Shown here in pieces: positions 48,109 through 58,962 of a DNA stretch of 64,000 nt. This DNA comes from Planoprotostelium fungivorum. Its lineage: Eukaryota > Evosea > Variosea > Cavosteliida > Cavosteliaceae. Each line of letters begins with the position of its first letter. Within the stretch, counting starts at the first letter, position 1. A model generated the notes under the pieces. It was not told the origin of the DNA. It made no database searches and saw nothing but the letters and a program-made list of their open reading frames with translations. The position numbers and the translations under genes are program-made. The stretch is taken from assembly GCA_003024175.1 (NCBI GenBank), contig MDYQ01000039.1:1-64000 (forward strand), given 5' to 3'.

Positions 48109-50099
48109 TCATTTTATTTCAGAGAAGAAATTCTTCATTCGGGTGGCCTTGATAGGGCGAACGTTGTGAATGGGATGTGTTGGTTCCATTAAATTTTCAT
48201 TCGGCCCGACAACAGAAGTTGTACCATCCGGGTTGTGCTACAATCATTTCACTTTTCTTTCAAGAGAAAAATGGATGTGAAAAAATGGATGTAAAAAAAA
48301 GTGAAGAAAAGAGGACAAAAAGAATGAGAAAGAAGAGAGGTACCTGAGAGACAGAGAGACCACTTAGAGTGTAACAAGTGTGATAGAAGTCTCTTCCTTT
48401 TCCTGGTTTGTCTCTGAATCCTCCTCTAACCTTTCTTTCATTCAGAAGTGACACATATACATCTATAGTTATACGTAGACAGTATACATCTATATCATAC
48501 TACATAGATGATAGAAGGTAAGACACATACATCATCTTGACTGCAGATGAGGATGTAGAGCTGCAGGTTCTTCTGATGGAAGAGATAGAGGGAGTCCATG
48601 TCATCTGAGCCCTTCTCTTCTTTCGTCGATTTATTGTACGCTGTCGAACGCTCAGCCGAAAAGTCGAATTTCGGGAAAAAATTTGATAAAAAAATCGAAT
48701 TCAAAAAGTTGGATTTCGATAGAAAAAGAAATCGATGAAGAAGAGAAATAGAGAGACATCGGAAGAAAAGAAATAGATCACCTGGTTTCTCTTGATTCCA
48801 GAATGCATCGAACCTCCAACCATATTCCATCGCGTGCAACAGAGGAAACACTCCTCCCATCCAGAAGGAATAACAAGCGTCAACCAATTTGTTCGTCCTA
48901 CCGTTGAAGCCTCCCTCGTATGGAGTCTGCCTGGCCACGGCCCAATCCTTTGCGAGCGTCAGGGGCTGTGTCTATATCGTCATGTGTTCTCACCGTGAGT
49001 GCGGGGACGTTCAAGAGTTGATGTGAAGCGGGAGAAGATAAGAGGAAGGCGGCCAGGGCACAGAAAGTGTAGCCACCGTGAGCTTCGTTACCTGGAAAGC
49101 CTCCCATACCACCTTCATAGGTCTGACATCTGTCGATGATTTGAATTCCGAATCTTCTCGACTCGAATTGGATGAATATCCTCTGGTGACAAGAGGAATA
49201 TTCAAATTCACCTTGCGATGAATTCCGGTATACCGGCAGTCAATTCGGGAGTGAGGACGCCCGCTAGGGATGCTGCATTGAGGGCACAGTAACATCCTCT
49301 AATTCGAATTCAGCCACACCTCACCATCATCTCATCATTCTGTCGTGCATCACCTCACGTCATTCTCTCCTCCGTGATGCATGACGAAACCACCGTGGAT
49401 GGGATCTCTCATCGACATCAGGAAGGAATGGAGTCCCTTTCGATCGATCATTTCGTACGCTTCTTGTGTACCACAGATGGCCAGAGCGTTCACGGCGGCG
49501 TAAGTTGGTGCCAGATGAGATAGTTGACCTGTGATCGATTGATATGATGTTTGATGAGATCATTTGATACCTGGACCACCACCGAAACCTCCAGTGGAAT
49601 TCTGACATTTAGAGAGGAAGACAACGGCGCTGATCGGTTTGAGTCTTTTGGAGATGGAAAGCGGCTCACTCGTGGATGATGTCTGGGTGTTTGTCTAATT
49701 CACCCAACAGATCTAATGAGTGGACGATCCAATAGACCAGCCAAGGACGTGATGCGTCTAAAGAATCAAAGTACGAGTCCAGATGTCTGATTCCATCGAG
49801 GAGATATGCGATGTGCTTCCCCCTCTGGACTTTCAATTCTCTGCGTTTCATTATTCACATTCATCGATGTCATCTCACTTTTTGTCTCTCAGAAACTTTT
49901 GATATGTCTTCTGCACACCGATCTCTACCTTCACCTGTTCTTCTGTTGTTGGATCATCTGGTTCATCTTCAGATGTCATCCAATATTCGTTCTCTGTGAA
50001 CTTCTGACGCCATGCTTTGTCATCATTGTACTTGGTCATCTCTACAAAATTGACCCTCTCAAATGTATTGTAGAATATCAATAAACCCGCTTTTTCCAT
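48109..50099 (-). CDS. FNTB: Protein farnesyltransferase beta subunit
   Basis: The catalytic subunit of farnesyltransferase transfers farnesyl to CaaX cysteines of Ras-type proteins, together with the alpha subunit. The N-terminus reads DDPTTEEQVKVE. The alpha-alpha barrel repeats follow: LDASRPWLVYWIVHSLDLLGE, CQNSTGGFGGGPG-QLSHLAPTYAAVNAL, CYCALNAASLAGVLTPEL, EGGMGGFPGNEAHGGYTFCALA and EGGFNGRTNKLVDACYSFW. Zn ligands are Asp and Cys of KLVDACYSFW and His of GFRDKPGKGRDFYHTCY. The closing segment GPNENLMEPTHPIHN matches the family C-terminus. The protein ends ...MKNFFSEIK. All catalytic ligands are present. About eight exons. The start is uncertain: 50099 or 50039. Confidence 0.94.
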
Positions 50100-50139
50100 T
50101 CTGGTCGCGATGGTGGCAATGTCATCACGAATCAAGCCA

Positions 50140-50445
50140 CATAATCAGATAGGAGATACGAGCCCCTCCAGTTGGTCTCATTGTCTACATCAACGCTTGT
50201 GTGACCGTACAACACTCCACGAAATATCGATACGTCAGCTGTCATGAACAATCCAAGAACAAAGTTTCTCGTGTGCTGATCACCTCCATGCACACGTACA
50301 GATGCGAAGCTTGCGTTGAGTTCATTATCCTAATTATAATGAACGTACTGTCTGTCTAAAGGGAATACCTGTCATCCCACGCAGAGAGATTTCTTCGAAT
50401 TGAGCCGTTTGTTGAAAATATACAAGACAGACACGCTCACGGGCC
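50140..50445. other. Intergenic region without recognised genes
   Basis: This stretch of about 300 bases lies between the divergent FNTB and coiled-coil genes. No coding, RNA or repeat signal is evident. Confidence 0.4.
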
Positions 50446-52294
50446 ATGGCAACTACACAGAACAATCGTCCTAGGTGGCGAGATAGCATCAGAAAGAGTG
50501 GGTTCTTTTGTGATGTCGGTGCTTTGAGATCTGATCGCCATCAGCTCTCAGTTTGAACGCATCGAAATCAGACAGCCCTTCTATCACTGCAGTGAACGAG
50601 AAGCATTATAGAAGACAGTTGGATAAGTACAAGATCAAATTAGATGCCATATGGTCCATCTTCAAAGTGAGCTTCTGAATCTCAGTTTCTATAGTTGTGT
50701 CGCACTCGATCTCACCATTGAACTACAGCAAGTCAAACATTCTGTCATTCGCACGATGGACAAACTTCTGAGAGCTTCCTTCTACGAATCTTCCGACGGC
50801 ACTGTTAGTCAACTGATCAGGTTATAACCGTTCCTTGCATTTCGCATCTGATTCATTCAGATCCATTGAAGGCGTGAATGAGCTCTTGAAAGGTTGGATG
50901 TCCATGTTAGACGAAGATTCCAAGTCACCCGCCACATTACTCTCTCAGGTATTTCCACCGTACACCGTCACATTATCATCTCACATCCTCTTTAGATGAG
51001 AGAAGATGGTAGCCGTCTTCTAGCCGACTGCGCACAATACCTAAACTTTTCCACTGGCGATGCCGAGGTGACACCTCAATCCGTTTCCATCATCATCATC
51101 ATCATCCATACCTCCCTCGCACTCCCCCATCTCACGTCCTCCATCTCACGTCCTCTCAGCAATTGAAGAGCAAGATCGAGACATTGAACGCAAGCCACAA
51201 AGAATTAGAAGAGAGCTACGGTAGATACCAACGTCGCTATTCTGACTTCTGTGACAACCTCTCCCTGAACCAGCAAGTCTTAAACGCGTGAGCCCCACAT
51301 CCATTTCCCCACCATTTATTCACCATCTACAGCGGTGTAGAGCGACTCCACGATCACATCTCATTAGAGGACGCTCTCTTTTTGAAATTAGGGGAGATTC
51401 AGCAGATCATGGAGAGATACAATCGATCCGTTGCAGATATATTCGATGCACTGCAAGAGACGTCGAGACACATAGAAGAAGCACAGAGAGAGCTACCAGT
51501 AGAAGGGTGAGCCGCACGTACCCGTACAATGTCTAAAGATGGACAGCAACGTGACTCTACAGACGAGAGAGAGGATAGAAGACACGTTGAAATACCTCGA
51601 AGCTCAGTTGGATCTAGAAGCTGCGAATCGCGAAGCTGCGAATTATCTCATGACCATCGGTGCGAGGGACGAACAGGCGTCGTCCATGTTAGAGAGGTGC
51701 AAAATCCACGCGAAATTTCACCATTCCCGGGAAACTGAGAAATTCCAGGGTGGTCGACTCGCAGGCCACATTCGACGACACGGTAGAGAAGATGACGAAC
51801 ATCTTGAGTAATCTGTCAGACGGTCACGTCTCAACTGAACACGGACACATTCGAGCCGATTTAGACACGTTGATCCAGCAGATACTGCAAGATCAACACT
51901 TTCTGTGTGAGACGGAGGTGGGAAGTGAAAATTCGCGGAGAATTCAACTCGTACGTAGGCTTACGCACGGTCGCTGGTGTTGGGATCGAAATTTGCGACT
52001 GCGAGTGCGACTGCGAGTGCGACTGCGAACGTCAAGGAGGTGGAGAAGAAATTGAGGAGGAACAGTTCGCAGCCTGCGATCGCACCAACCAGTCCCTTAT
52101 TATCACAGAGTGAGCCCGTCATGACGATCACCATCACGATGATCAGACAAGCACTGTCTAACGCGGCATGTGCAGGTACAGAGCTGCTGGCCAAGTTGAG
52201 GTGGAGGAAGAGTCTATCCAACATGCAGTGGAGTGGTCGAGTCAGTGAAGTGTCTGACGATGATGAGTCCACCCCAATCGCTCCTTCTGAATAA
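50446..52294 (+). CDS. Coiled-coil protein of unknown function
   Basis: The gene starts at ATG 50446 in the strong context GCCATGG and reads MATTQNNRPRWRDSIRKSG. After introns it continues as a helical protein of about 450 residues: VNEKHYRRQLDKYKIKLDAIWSIFK, QLKSKIETLNASHKELEESY, DALFLKLGEIQQIMERYN, TLKYLEAQLDLEAANREAANYL and ATFDDTVEKMTNIL. A C-terminal Ala/Thr/Ser-rich tract contains a tandem coding repeat (ATASATASATA near 52001), then GTELLAKLRWRKSLS. The last stop, 52294, is in the frame that gives ...DDESTPIAPSE. The pattern suits a BAR-like, kinetochore or septin-associated rod, but I see no signature and make no assignment. Confidence 0.5.
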
Positions 52295-52863
52295 ACGAAT
52301 CGATGCTCTATCTCTCTCGTGACAATAAAAAAACGATTCATCACGGGGGAGTGTGATAAATGAATTTATGTCCGGCTTCATTGTGGAGTGGGCACTCGTC
52401 TGTTCAGAGCTGTGAGATGTGACACAAGCATTCCTATAACAGATATAGAAGAGTGGTGCTACATAGAGGTAGCAAGGACGGCTCTACGTCTGGAGTTCAA
52501 TGGACTGTGTGACCACCGATGATGTGTTACATGAATTGAATGTGTTACCTCGATATCGTCCACGTATCACCTGCCATGTACCTCAAACAGTTTACCCGCA
52601 TTCTTGAGCATGGCGCTTAATTCCGGATAAGTGGGAACGTTGTCAGGTCGGAACAAAAATAATGTTGTGACAGTCCGTTCTCAGTTCGCCCATTCTATGA
52701 CGAAACGCACTCGTGAGACGACGTGAACGATAGCGTGGGATACATGGTTATCGATTCACAACGAGTACCGTCCAGATGCATGAATATTTACATATGCTTC
52801 GAGAAAAGACCAAAGTATACGCGCTGTCCACAGATTTATCGCGGATAGTTTATCCGTAAGGAG
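52295..52863. other. Intergenic region without recognised genes
   Basis: This stretch of about 570 bases contains no supportable ORF, no tRNA and no repeat. An AATAAA hexamer lies soon after the stop of the upstream gene. Confidence 0.4.
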
Positions 52864-53567
52864 TTGTGGGTTATATATGTGTCAAACCAGATACGAAATA
52901 ACGCTGTGAATGCCTGTTCTCAGCTCGTTTGTATGTTTTTGCAGATTCTGCCGTCAAACTGCAGGGGGAAGGACGATCGTCCCCTCGACCACGGGAATTC
53001 ACAAACAATTCTACAGTGGCTGGAGGGGATAGACTTGGTCTCGTTCATCATGCACCGTCGATTCAACCAAGACTCTGATTTCACAATACTCTCGAACGAT
53101 CTCACGTGGCTAGAAGCATGGAGATATCTGAGGAAGAGGAAAAGTATGGTGGATGATGGTAGACTGCACGAGTACAGAACGACCCCTCAGCAAGCCGCCG
53201 TACTGAAAGAGCTGTTCAGCCGTAATCCGACCCCAGATCGACGAGAGTTGAAGTCGGCGGCTGATATGGTGGACATGCCTGAGCAACGAGTGAGGGTAAG
53301 TCAAAAAAGACATCGTGGTGAGGGTTCTGATGATGAACAGACGTGGTACCGAAACAGGAGGTCAAAGTGAGTGAACTCTTATCTTTGGTCAATTGACCGT
53401 GAGTCAGGGAGAGCCGAAGGCGTAGAGAAGAGGAACTCATGCAGCGGATCAACCGACAGGGGGAAGACGAAGGACATATCAGCGTCGATATTCATCACGA
53501 CCCCGAACAAGAGAGAGAGAACCCGAGAGACCCTCGCATGAGCATCAAATCGATTGTGAATAGATGA
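52864..53567 (+). CDS. Homeodomain protein
   Basis: A poorly defined N-terminal part (acidic and aromatic, including DFTILSNDLTWLEAWRYLRK) leads into a homeodomain: YRTTPQQAAVLKELFSRNPTPDRRELKSA, ADMVDMPEQRVR, then across two small introns TWYRNRRSK and ESRRRREEEL. The 'R-x-T-x-x-Q-x-x-L' helix 1, P-x-P-x-x-x-x-R spacing and W-x-x-N-R-R recognition helix match the fold. The usual WFQNRR is WYRNRR here. This places an Arg at the position that is Gln50 in Antp-class proteins, so target preference could differ. A short acidic tail ends MSIKSIVNR. The translation start is not resolved; it may lie downstream at about 53050. Confidence 0.75.
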
Positions 53568-54243
53568 CTCTACTTTTTTATTCTTAAGTCTTCATCGGTT
53601 GTGATGTGACGCTGTCGACGTGCGAAGGTTTGGGTGTATGGCATTTCATCTCAGAGTTAGGAGGTGGAGGGTGCCCACTGATCAGCAGAGGGAACACAGG
53701 ATCAGTCTAAATGAAGACACGATGGTCTCGACTCTATTCTCCTCTCCAAAAAATCGAAAGGGTGAGGCGATCATCGTATTAACGCAATCCAGTGGTGAAA
53801 ACACGCGCAAAATGGTTTTGGCCTGCAGAAGATGTATTTGACGGTCGACTAAATCGATTGTACGATATCACTGATGAATCTTTTGTTTTATTCGTTTTAA
53901 ATCTTTTACAACCCCTGTTCTCAGGACGTTCTGCGGAATCATGCGGCTTTGGCGAAAAGTTTGTTTTGGTGGCGTTTACCTCGTGATGAAGCAGTAGCTT
54001 TACCGTGGCCGGTGCTTCCTAACTCTTTCAGCCTTGAGAGATGATATAACTAACATCAGGAGCATGCATCGGGCTGTTGTTCAAGAAGCCGATCAGTGGC
54101 GTGCTTCTCAAGAATTTTAAAACACGAGCGCGAAGCGAGATCGGGATCTGGGAAGGCAGAGTACCAATGATAGACGTGGCAGCTCACGGTAATTAACGTG
54201 ACCTATGATTGACAACAACACAAAGATTCAAAGCCGACTCCTA
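53568..54243. other. Intergenic region without recognised genes
   Basis: About 670 bases. Two short ORFs (for example around 53620-53841, Arg-rich) have no family likeness and I leave them unassigned. No RNA gene or repeat stands out. Confidence 0.4.
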
Positions 54244-55673
54244 ATGGCGACCAACAGGGCACCTGATTTGAGCATCGAAGTGTCAGAGGATGTGAAACCA
54301 GTGGAGAAGGCTCAGCAGGCAGCATCGAGGACCATCGGATATTTCGCAATGGTGGCCAATGGTCTATCAGCGGTTATCATGATTGCTGCGAATAAGCAGT
54401 TGTTTCGAAGCGGCTTCAATTTTGGTGATTAAGATGCACATGCAGACCGTCTGACCTGAATAGTTGCTACGCTAACGTGGATTCATTTTCTGATCACGGC
54501 GGCTGTATTGCATGTGATGCTTCGCTTCAAATTCTTTGAATACAAGCAACTCCCCTGGAAAGAGGTACGATCAAATGATTTCTGTTCATGTTTGTGATTT
54601 TAATTGAAACAGGTGGCAAAAGTATCAAGTATATGTACCATGTGTGAGTGCTCTCCACCTGATATCGATTTTTAACAGCGAACTGACTTGAATAGCCATT
54701 GTTTTCATGAATCTGAGTCTGAAATACAACACGATCGGTGTCTACCAACTATCCAAATTATTATCCATACCCCTGATGGTCACCATCGAATACCTCTTCT
54801 ACGATAAGGTCATACACATCACTTCATACATCATCTCATATCAACAAACGCAACAGGTTTTTTCGACGCAGACACTCTATGCCCTCGCCATCCTCGTCAT
54901 CGGTGTTGCCATCTCAACCGTGAGGGAGGTGTCTCTCACACCGTTCGGCACCGTTCTCATCATCATCGCCGTCATCTCACAATCCATCGGACAGATCGTG
55001 AGTCACCGACATCACATCATCATCCTCTATAATTCTGATCGCATGACAGTTGGTGGGCACGAAACAGAAAGAGTTGCAGGCGTCTCCAACCCTGCTAGTG
55101 TTCTATCAGATGCATTTCAACGCGCTCTTCATTCTGCCTATCATTCCCTTCACCGATAATCTTAGCCCCGACAGCCCTGGTAATCTATGGCAGCTACAAT
55201 GGACGTATAATATCACCGTGAGTCTCATCATCGTGTCATCCTCCTCTCGATGATCGATCTCGTTGTGATGTGAATCGTTGGGTCTGATATCGGATGACAT
55301 CATCGCATTGGCATGTCATCACAGACATCTTTAAGAGAAACGACATCACATCATCATCGGGACAGATACCATCACCATCATCATCACTCTCCTCGACATC
55401 GATTACCTCTATCCTCTATCTCACCTCCATCATCTGACTCCATCCCAGACGGCAGCACTCGGCTCATGCGCCATCGCAGCCATTCTCAACGTCTCTTCCT
55501 TCTTTGTAGTTGGAATCTTCTCACCTGTGACTTATTCGGTGGTGGGGCATGCAAAGACGATCTCTGTCATTCTCATCGGGGTCGTCTTCTTTGGTGAATC
55601 TGCGACCATCACGGTGGTCATCGGTGTCTTGGTTGCTATCGGAGGAGTTTGGTGGTATTCCACTCTGAAATAA
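54244..55673 (+). CDS. Nucleotide-sugar/triose-phosphate-type transporter (SLC35E3-like)
   Basis: About seven exons give a multi-pass Golgi/ER membrane carrier: TIGYFAMVANGLSAVIMIAANK, TLTWIHFLITAAVLHVMLR, the loop FKFFEYKQLPWKE, AIVFMNLSLKYNTIGVYQLSKLL (the family's F-x-N-L-S-L-x-x-N-x-V-x-x-Y-Q-x-x-K signature), LAILVIGVAISTV, LIIIAVISQSIGQILVGTKQKEL and the C-terminal SPVTYSVVGHAKTISVILIGVVFFGE, which matches the closing repeat of TPT/SLC35 proteins (S-x-V-x-x-H-x-K-x-x-x-x-x-x-x-G-x-x-x-F-x-E). Topology suits ten helices. The substrate is unknown, and the likeness is closest to SLC35E3. Some exon junctions near 55.3 kb are approximate. Confidence 0.85.
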
Positions 55674-56093
55674 AAGAAATGTAGATGATAATGGATGATG
55701 GATGATCTTTGAAAGACGGACACCAACGCTTCCCCGTCGGGTGACCATCGCACCGCATGTTCTCACGCCACCGCATGTTCTCATGAAATCGAGGATGTCT
55801 CCTCCTAACCTTCCAAAAGAGAAGAGAAAGACGGCTTGTCAGCTGCTGGAAGTCAACCAGGCATACACCGTGTCACACGATATTGATAGTATAAGACCTC
55901 CTTCGGGAACCGCGACCTACGACACTGACATCATGAGCGCCATCGTCTACACCATTTCGGCCCGTTTCCAGCATCCCTTAACGAGAAAAGTGTGGAAACA
56001 GCGGACAGAGACCCTAGACCCTCCACATTGTTCTCATTCAAGTCCAGATCATTCAAAAGACGAACACATACGAGACAGACACACACGACGAAC
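55674..56093. other. Intergenic region without recognised genes
   Basis: This 420-base stretch is open in one frame on the + strand but holds no family signature. An ATG-initiated 130-codon ORF there is Pro/His/Arg-rich and probably chance. Confidence 0.35.
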
Positions 56094-56876
56094 ATGACTT
56101 CACGCTTTACACGCTTCACTTTGACTCTGTGCCTTCTATTCGCTCTCACCAGGTCACACGAGACCACGACCCACGAGGAGACTACATCCGATGGACAGAA
56201 CCCCGGGACAACAACATCATCCGGCCTCACTTATCCTCCAGTTCACACATCGTGTGGAGGTACGTGCAAACAGAACACAACATGCTGTGGAACGGATAGC
56301 TACTGTGCCGGTGAGATCCGATGCGACAGAGACACGTGGCTGACGGACGATGCAGGATCATTAGTTGAACCTCGCTGCTGCCCCAACAATGCTGGATTCT
56401 GCGGTTGCCTCTCCAATCGTGCCTACTGCTCGGGATCTGTTTATGGAGGTAACTACGGAACAGAGTATGACACCTTCGGTGCATGCTACAACACCCAATT
56501 GGCCACATGTACCTACGAGCCCGCTCCTAACCTCTGGGTGGTGTGTCCTCTCAACTACCAAGCCTGCACCTCCTATTCATCCTTCTCGTGCTGCCCTCCC
56601 GACACATTCTGCGTCACTTCGACATACAACAGCACGACTCCCATCTGCCAGCCCAGAAACAGCAACGCATCTTCTAACGGTGCCGTCGCATCCAACTCCG
56701 AAAACTCTAATGGAACCGGATCATCTGCGGATGGATCGAACTCGCCCGGATCAGATACACAGGCCACTACTGATGGAAGCACCCCTCCTCCAAGCAGAAG
56801 CCAGCCGAGTGATGCATCGTCCATCACTGCCGCGTCCACGTTGATCGTCGCCTCCTTTGGTCTCCTCTTGGTTTGA
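56094..56876 (+). CDS. GPI-anchored cysteine-rich surface protein
   Basis: A single long exon gives 260 residues: a signal peptide MTSRFTRFTLTLCLLFALTR, a Thr-rich stalk, then a Cys-rich domain with CGGTCKQNTTCCGTDSYC, RCCPNNAGFCGCLSNRAYC, CTYEPAPNLWVVC and SFSCCPPDTFCV. A Ser/Thr/Asn-rich linker with several N-x-S/T sites follows, and a hydrophobic C-terminal tail TAASTLIVASFGLLLV suits a GPI signal with a small-residue omega site before it. The CC and C-x-C arrangement recalls granulin- or knottin-like modules, but I do not identify the family. No introns are evident, in contrast to most neighbours. It is probably a surface or secreted protein of unknown role. Confidence 0.7.
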   Translation: MTSRFTRFTLTLCLLFALTRSHETTTHEETTSDGQNPGTTTSSGLTYPPVHTSCGGTCKQNTTCCGTDSYCAGEIRCDRDTWLTDDAGSLVEPRCCPNNAGFCGCLSNRAYCSGSVYGGNYGTEYDTFGACYNTQLATCTYEPAPNLWVVCPLNYQACTSYSSFSCCPPDTFCVTSTYNSTTPICQPRNSNASSNGAVASNSENSNGTGSSADGSNSPGSDTQATTDGSTPPPSRSQPSDASSITAASTLIVASFGLLLV

Positions 56877-57336
56877 TATAATAGATGACACCGCACAAAT
56901 GTTTCGTTGTATCATGAAGCGTCACCAACTTTTTCATCGTAGAGATGTCGTCTGGATCAGCCTGACACAGAGGGGAGAAATTGTGGTGTGGAACGTTAGA
57001 AAGTGTTTGTTACCTCTGTGGAAGTGATGTGACGAGACGAAACGGTTATGACGATGGAGTGATCACATCATCCACCGATCACTCTGTCAGTGATCATCCC
57101 CTGTAGCATTCTTCACCTTCGAGATGCACTGGAGAGATAGGAGAATTGAATATAGACATAACGTGAGAAATGTTGTTGTGACTGCGGTGCGTCAAACGGA
57201 AAAAGACGGAAACGAGAGAAAATCGAATTTAATCAAACAATAAAACGATGCGGCCATTTTTCCAAGAGATTTCAGCAGAAAGGGACACTCATCCAAGGAC
57301 GACGCACACACATCTTCTTCATCTTCACACACAAGC
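56877..57336. other. Intergenic region without recognised genes
   Basis: About 460 bases between two + strand genes, rich in ATC/GATGTG-type filler. No RNA gene or ORF is supportable. Confidence 0.35.
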
Positions 57337-58007
57337 ATGCTTAAGTCACCTACTCTATTATCGCCGAGTTTGAGCTCCACGGAGGAAGATAACAAGGCCG
57401 AACTGAAGAGACACAAGATTGCCAACAAGAACGCCCAATGGCTGAGCTCTCCCGGTATGTGGGGTGTCTATCTCTTCCTCCTCGTGGCTAGTCGTTGCAT
57501 TCTCCAACTGTTCCTCAACACGAACAGCGGCTGGACTACGTGGAACGTCTTACACGCCATCGTGAGTTCGAATCCTCTTCTCATATACGTCCATATTCTC
57601 TCCATCGATCTCGCCTTTCTAAACGATTCCTGATGCATTTGTGTTCATGCAACGTTGCAGGTCACCTTCTTCGCCTTACACTGGGTCAAAGGTGCACCGT
57701 TCTCCACAGAAGGAACTCACATTGGAGACACCAAGTATCACAAGCTCACATTATGGGAGCAGATCGATGGAGGAGTCCAGTACACACCCGCCAGAAAGTT
57801 CTTGACCTTCGTGGCCATCCTAGTGTGAGTCATTTTCCATCCATCCGGCGTCTGAATCTGACGATATGCAGTTTCGTTGTGACTCTTCACTTTACTGCTT
57901 ATAACCCTCTCACCTTCTTCATCAACACGACTGCTTTTGCCGTCATCTTCATCGCGAAGCAACCATTCATGGCCAAAGTTAGACTGTTTGGCATCAATAG
58001 TGACTGA
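57337..58007 (+). CDS. ORMDL: ORMDL sphingolipid biosynthesis regulator
   Basis: ORMDL proteins sit in the ER membrane and inhibit serine palmitoyltransferase when ceramide is high. Three exons give MLKSPTLLSPSLSSTEED, WLSSPGMWGVYLFLLVASRC (TM1), TFFALHWVKGAPFSTEG (TM2 start, with the family's H-x-x-K-G-x-P-F), LWEQIDGGVQYTPARKFLTFVAI (WEQ-x-D-x-G-x-Q-[FY]-T-x-[SA]-RKFL), FVVTLHFTAYNPLTFFINTTAFAVI and the C-terminus VRLFGIN. All core motifs of ORMDL1-3 are present and in order. The introns are short. The N-terminal 30 residues are longer and Ser-rich compared with vertebrate ORMDL, a possible regulatory extension as in yeast Orm1/2. Confidence 0.93.
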
Positions 58008-58239
58008 TCACAACAACGTCATACATGCTTCATATGTCTTCTTCTCTTCTTTGCGTTCGATGATATTTTTCTCTGTCAAAGTCCAAGTGAGAGTTGTGCA
58101 TACACGGACATCGATTGATCGAATGATGATCGACATACGGACAAAGACATGAGACCACCACGTCCTCTTCTTTATCTCTATTCGTATCGTGTAATCTGTC
58201 TTCTCTTACGCGGTGGTCTGCTCTCGCATTCGATCTACA

Positions 58240-58843
58240 TCAGAGGGCGTGTCTGATGGCAACTGCCGCGAGGAATGATATGATGGTCACGATGAAATCG
58301 TTGAAGATCTTCTTTCCGTTGAAGATGATCAGTTTCCCGACTTCGATGAGATTTGGCTAAATATGTTCAGGATGGATACGTCACAAAGACAACATGCAAG
58401 ATTATCGAAATGATGTTCGTGATTCTCACCGATATTCCTGTCTTTACGAACCAAAAGATGTATTCGACGGTGGTGAGTGCAAATATGAGAGCCAAAGTGA
58501 TAACGAAACCAGAGTGTGAATCATACAGAGAGGTGAAGCCCAGAACAAAAGCTAACATGACGGCAGTGATCGTCCGATTGAAGTCGTCCCATGTTGATCG
58601 AGAAGAGACAGCCGTCCTCTCGTTGGTTCCCATCAGACCACCACCTGCAACTTCATCGTGCGGATCACTCGTGTTCATAGAGGTTGCCTCTCTCTCGGCG
58701 AGAGCAGCAGCCAACTTGGCTCTCTCCTCTTCCTCTGCCGAGAGCTTGGGTGTCTCTACTTCATTGAAGATGTATTTTAGACGTTTGTCCTTGGCAGCCA
58801 ATATCTTCTCCCTGCGTATTCTGGCAGCATCGGCTTCGCTCAT
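58240..58843 (-). CDS. CAMLG/GET2-like tail-anchored protein insertion factor
   Basis: Two exons read leftward give MSEADAARIRREKILAAKDKRLKYIF, an Arg-rich cytosolic N-terminal helix like that of GET2/CAMLG (RRE-K-x-L...), which in the family binds the ATPase GET3/TRC40. A linker, then three membrane segments follow: ITAVMLAFVLGFTSLYD, FVITLALIFALTTVEYIFWF and, after an intron, FNDFIVTIISFLAAVAI. CAMLG and Get2 both have three transmembrane helices after such an N-terminal helix. It would form the ER receptor for tail-anchored protein insertion with GET1/WRB. The assignment rests on the N-terminal motif and topology and is moderate. It is divergent from the TFIIIC gene, with 120 bases between start codons. 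Confidence 0.6.
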
Positions 58844-58962
58844 CTCGTGATCGATGATTTTGAATCATGCACCGTGGCGTTGTTTCGTTTGACACATTCT
58901 ACAACGCTTTTTACCTTCCCACTTTGATGGATTGAACCGACATCACATCAGCATCAACTTCT

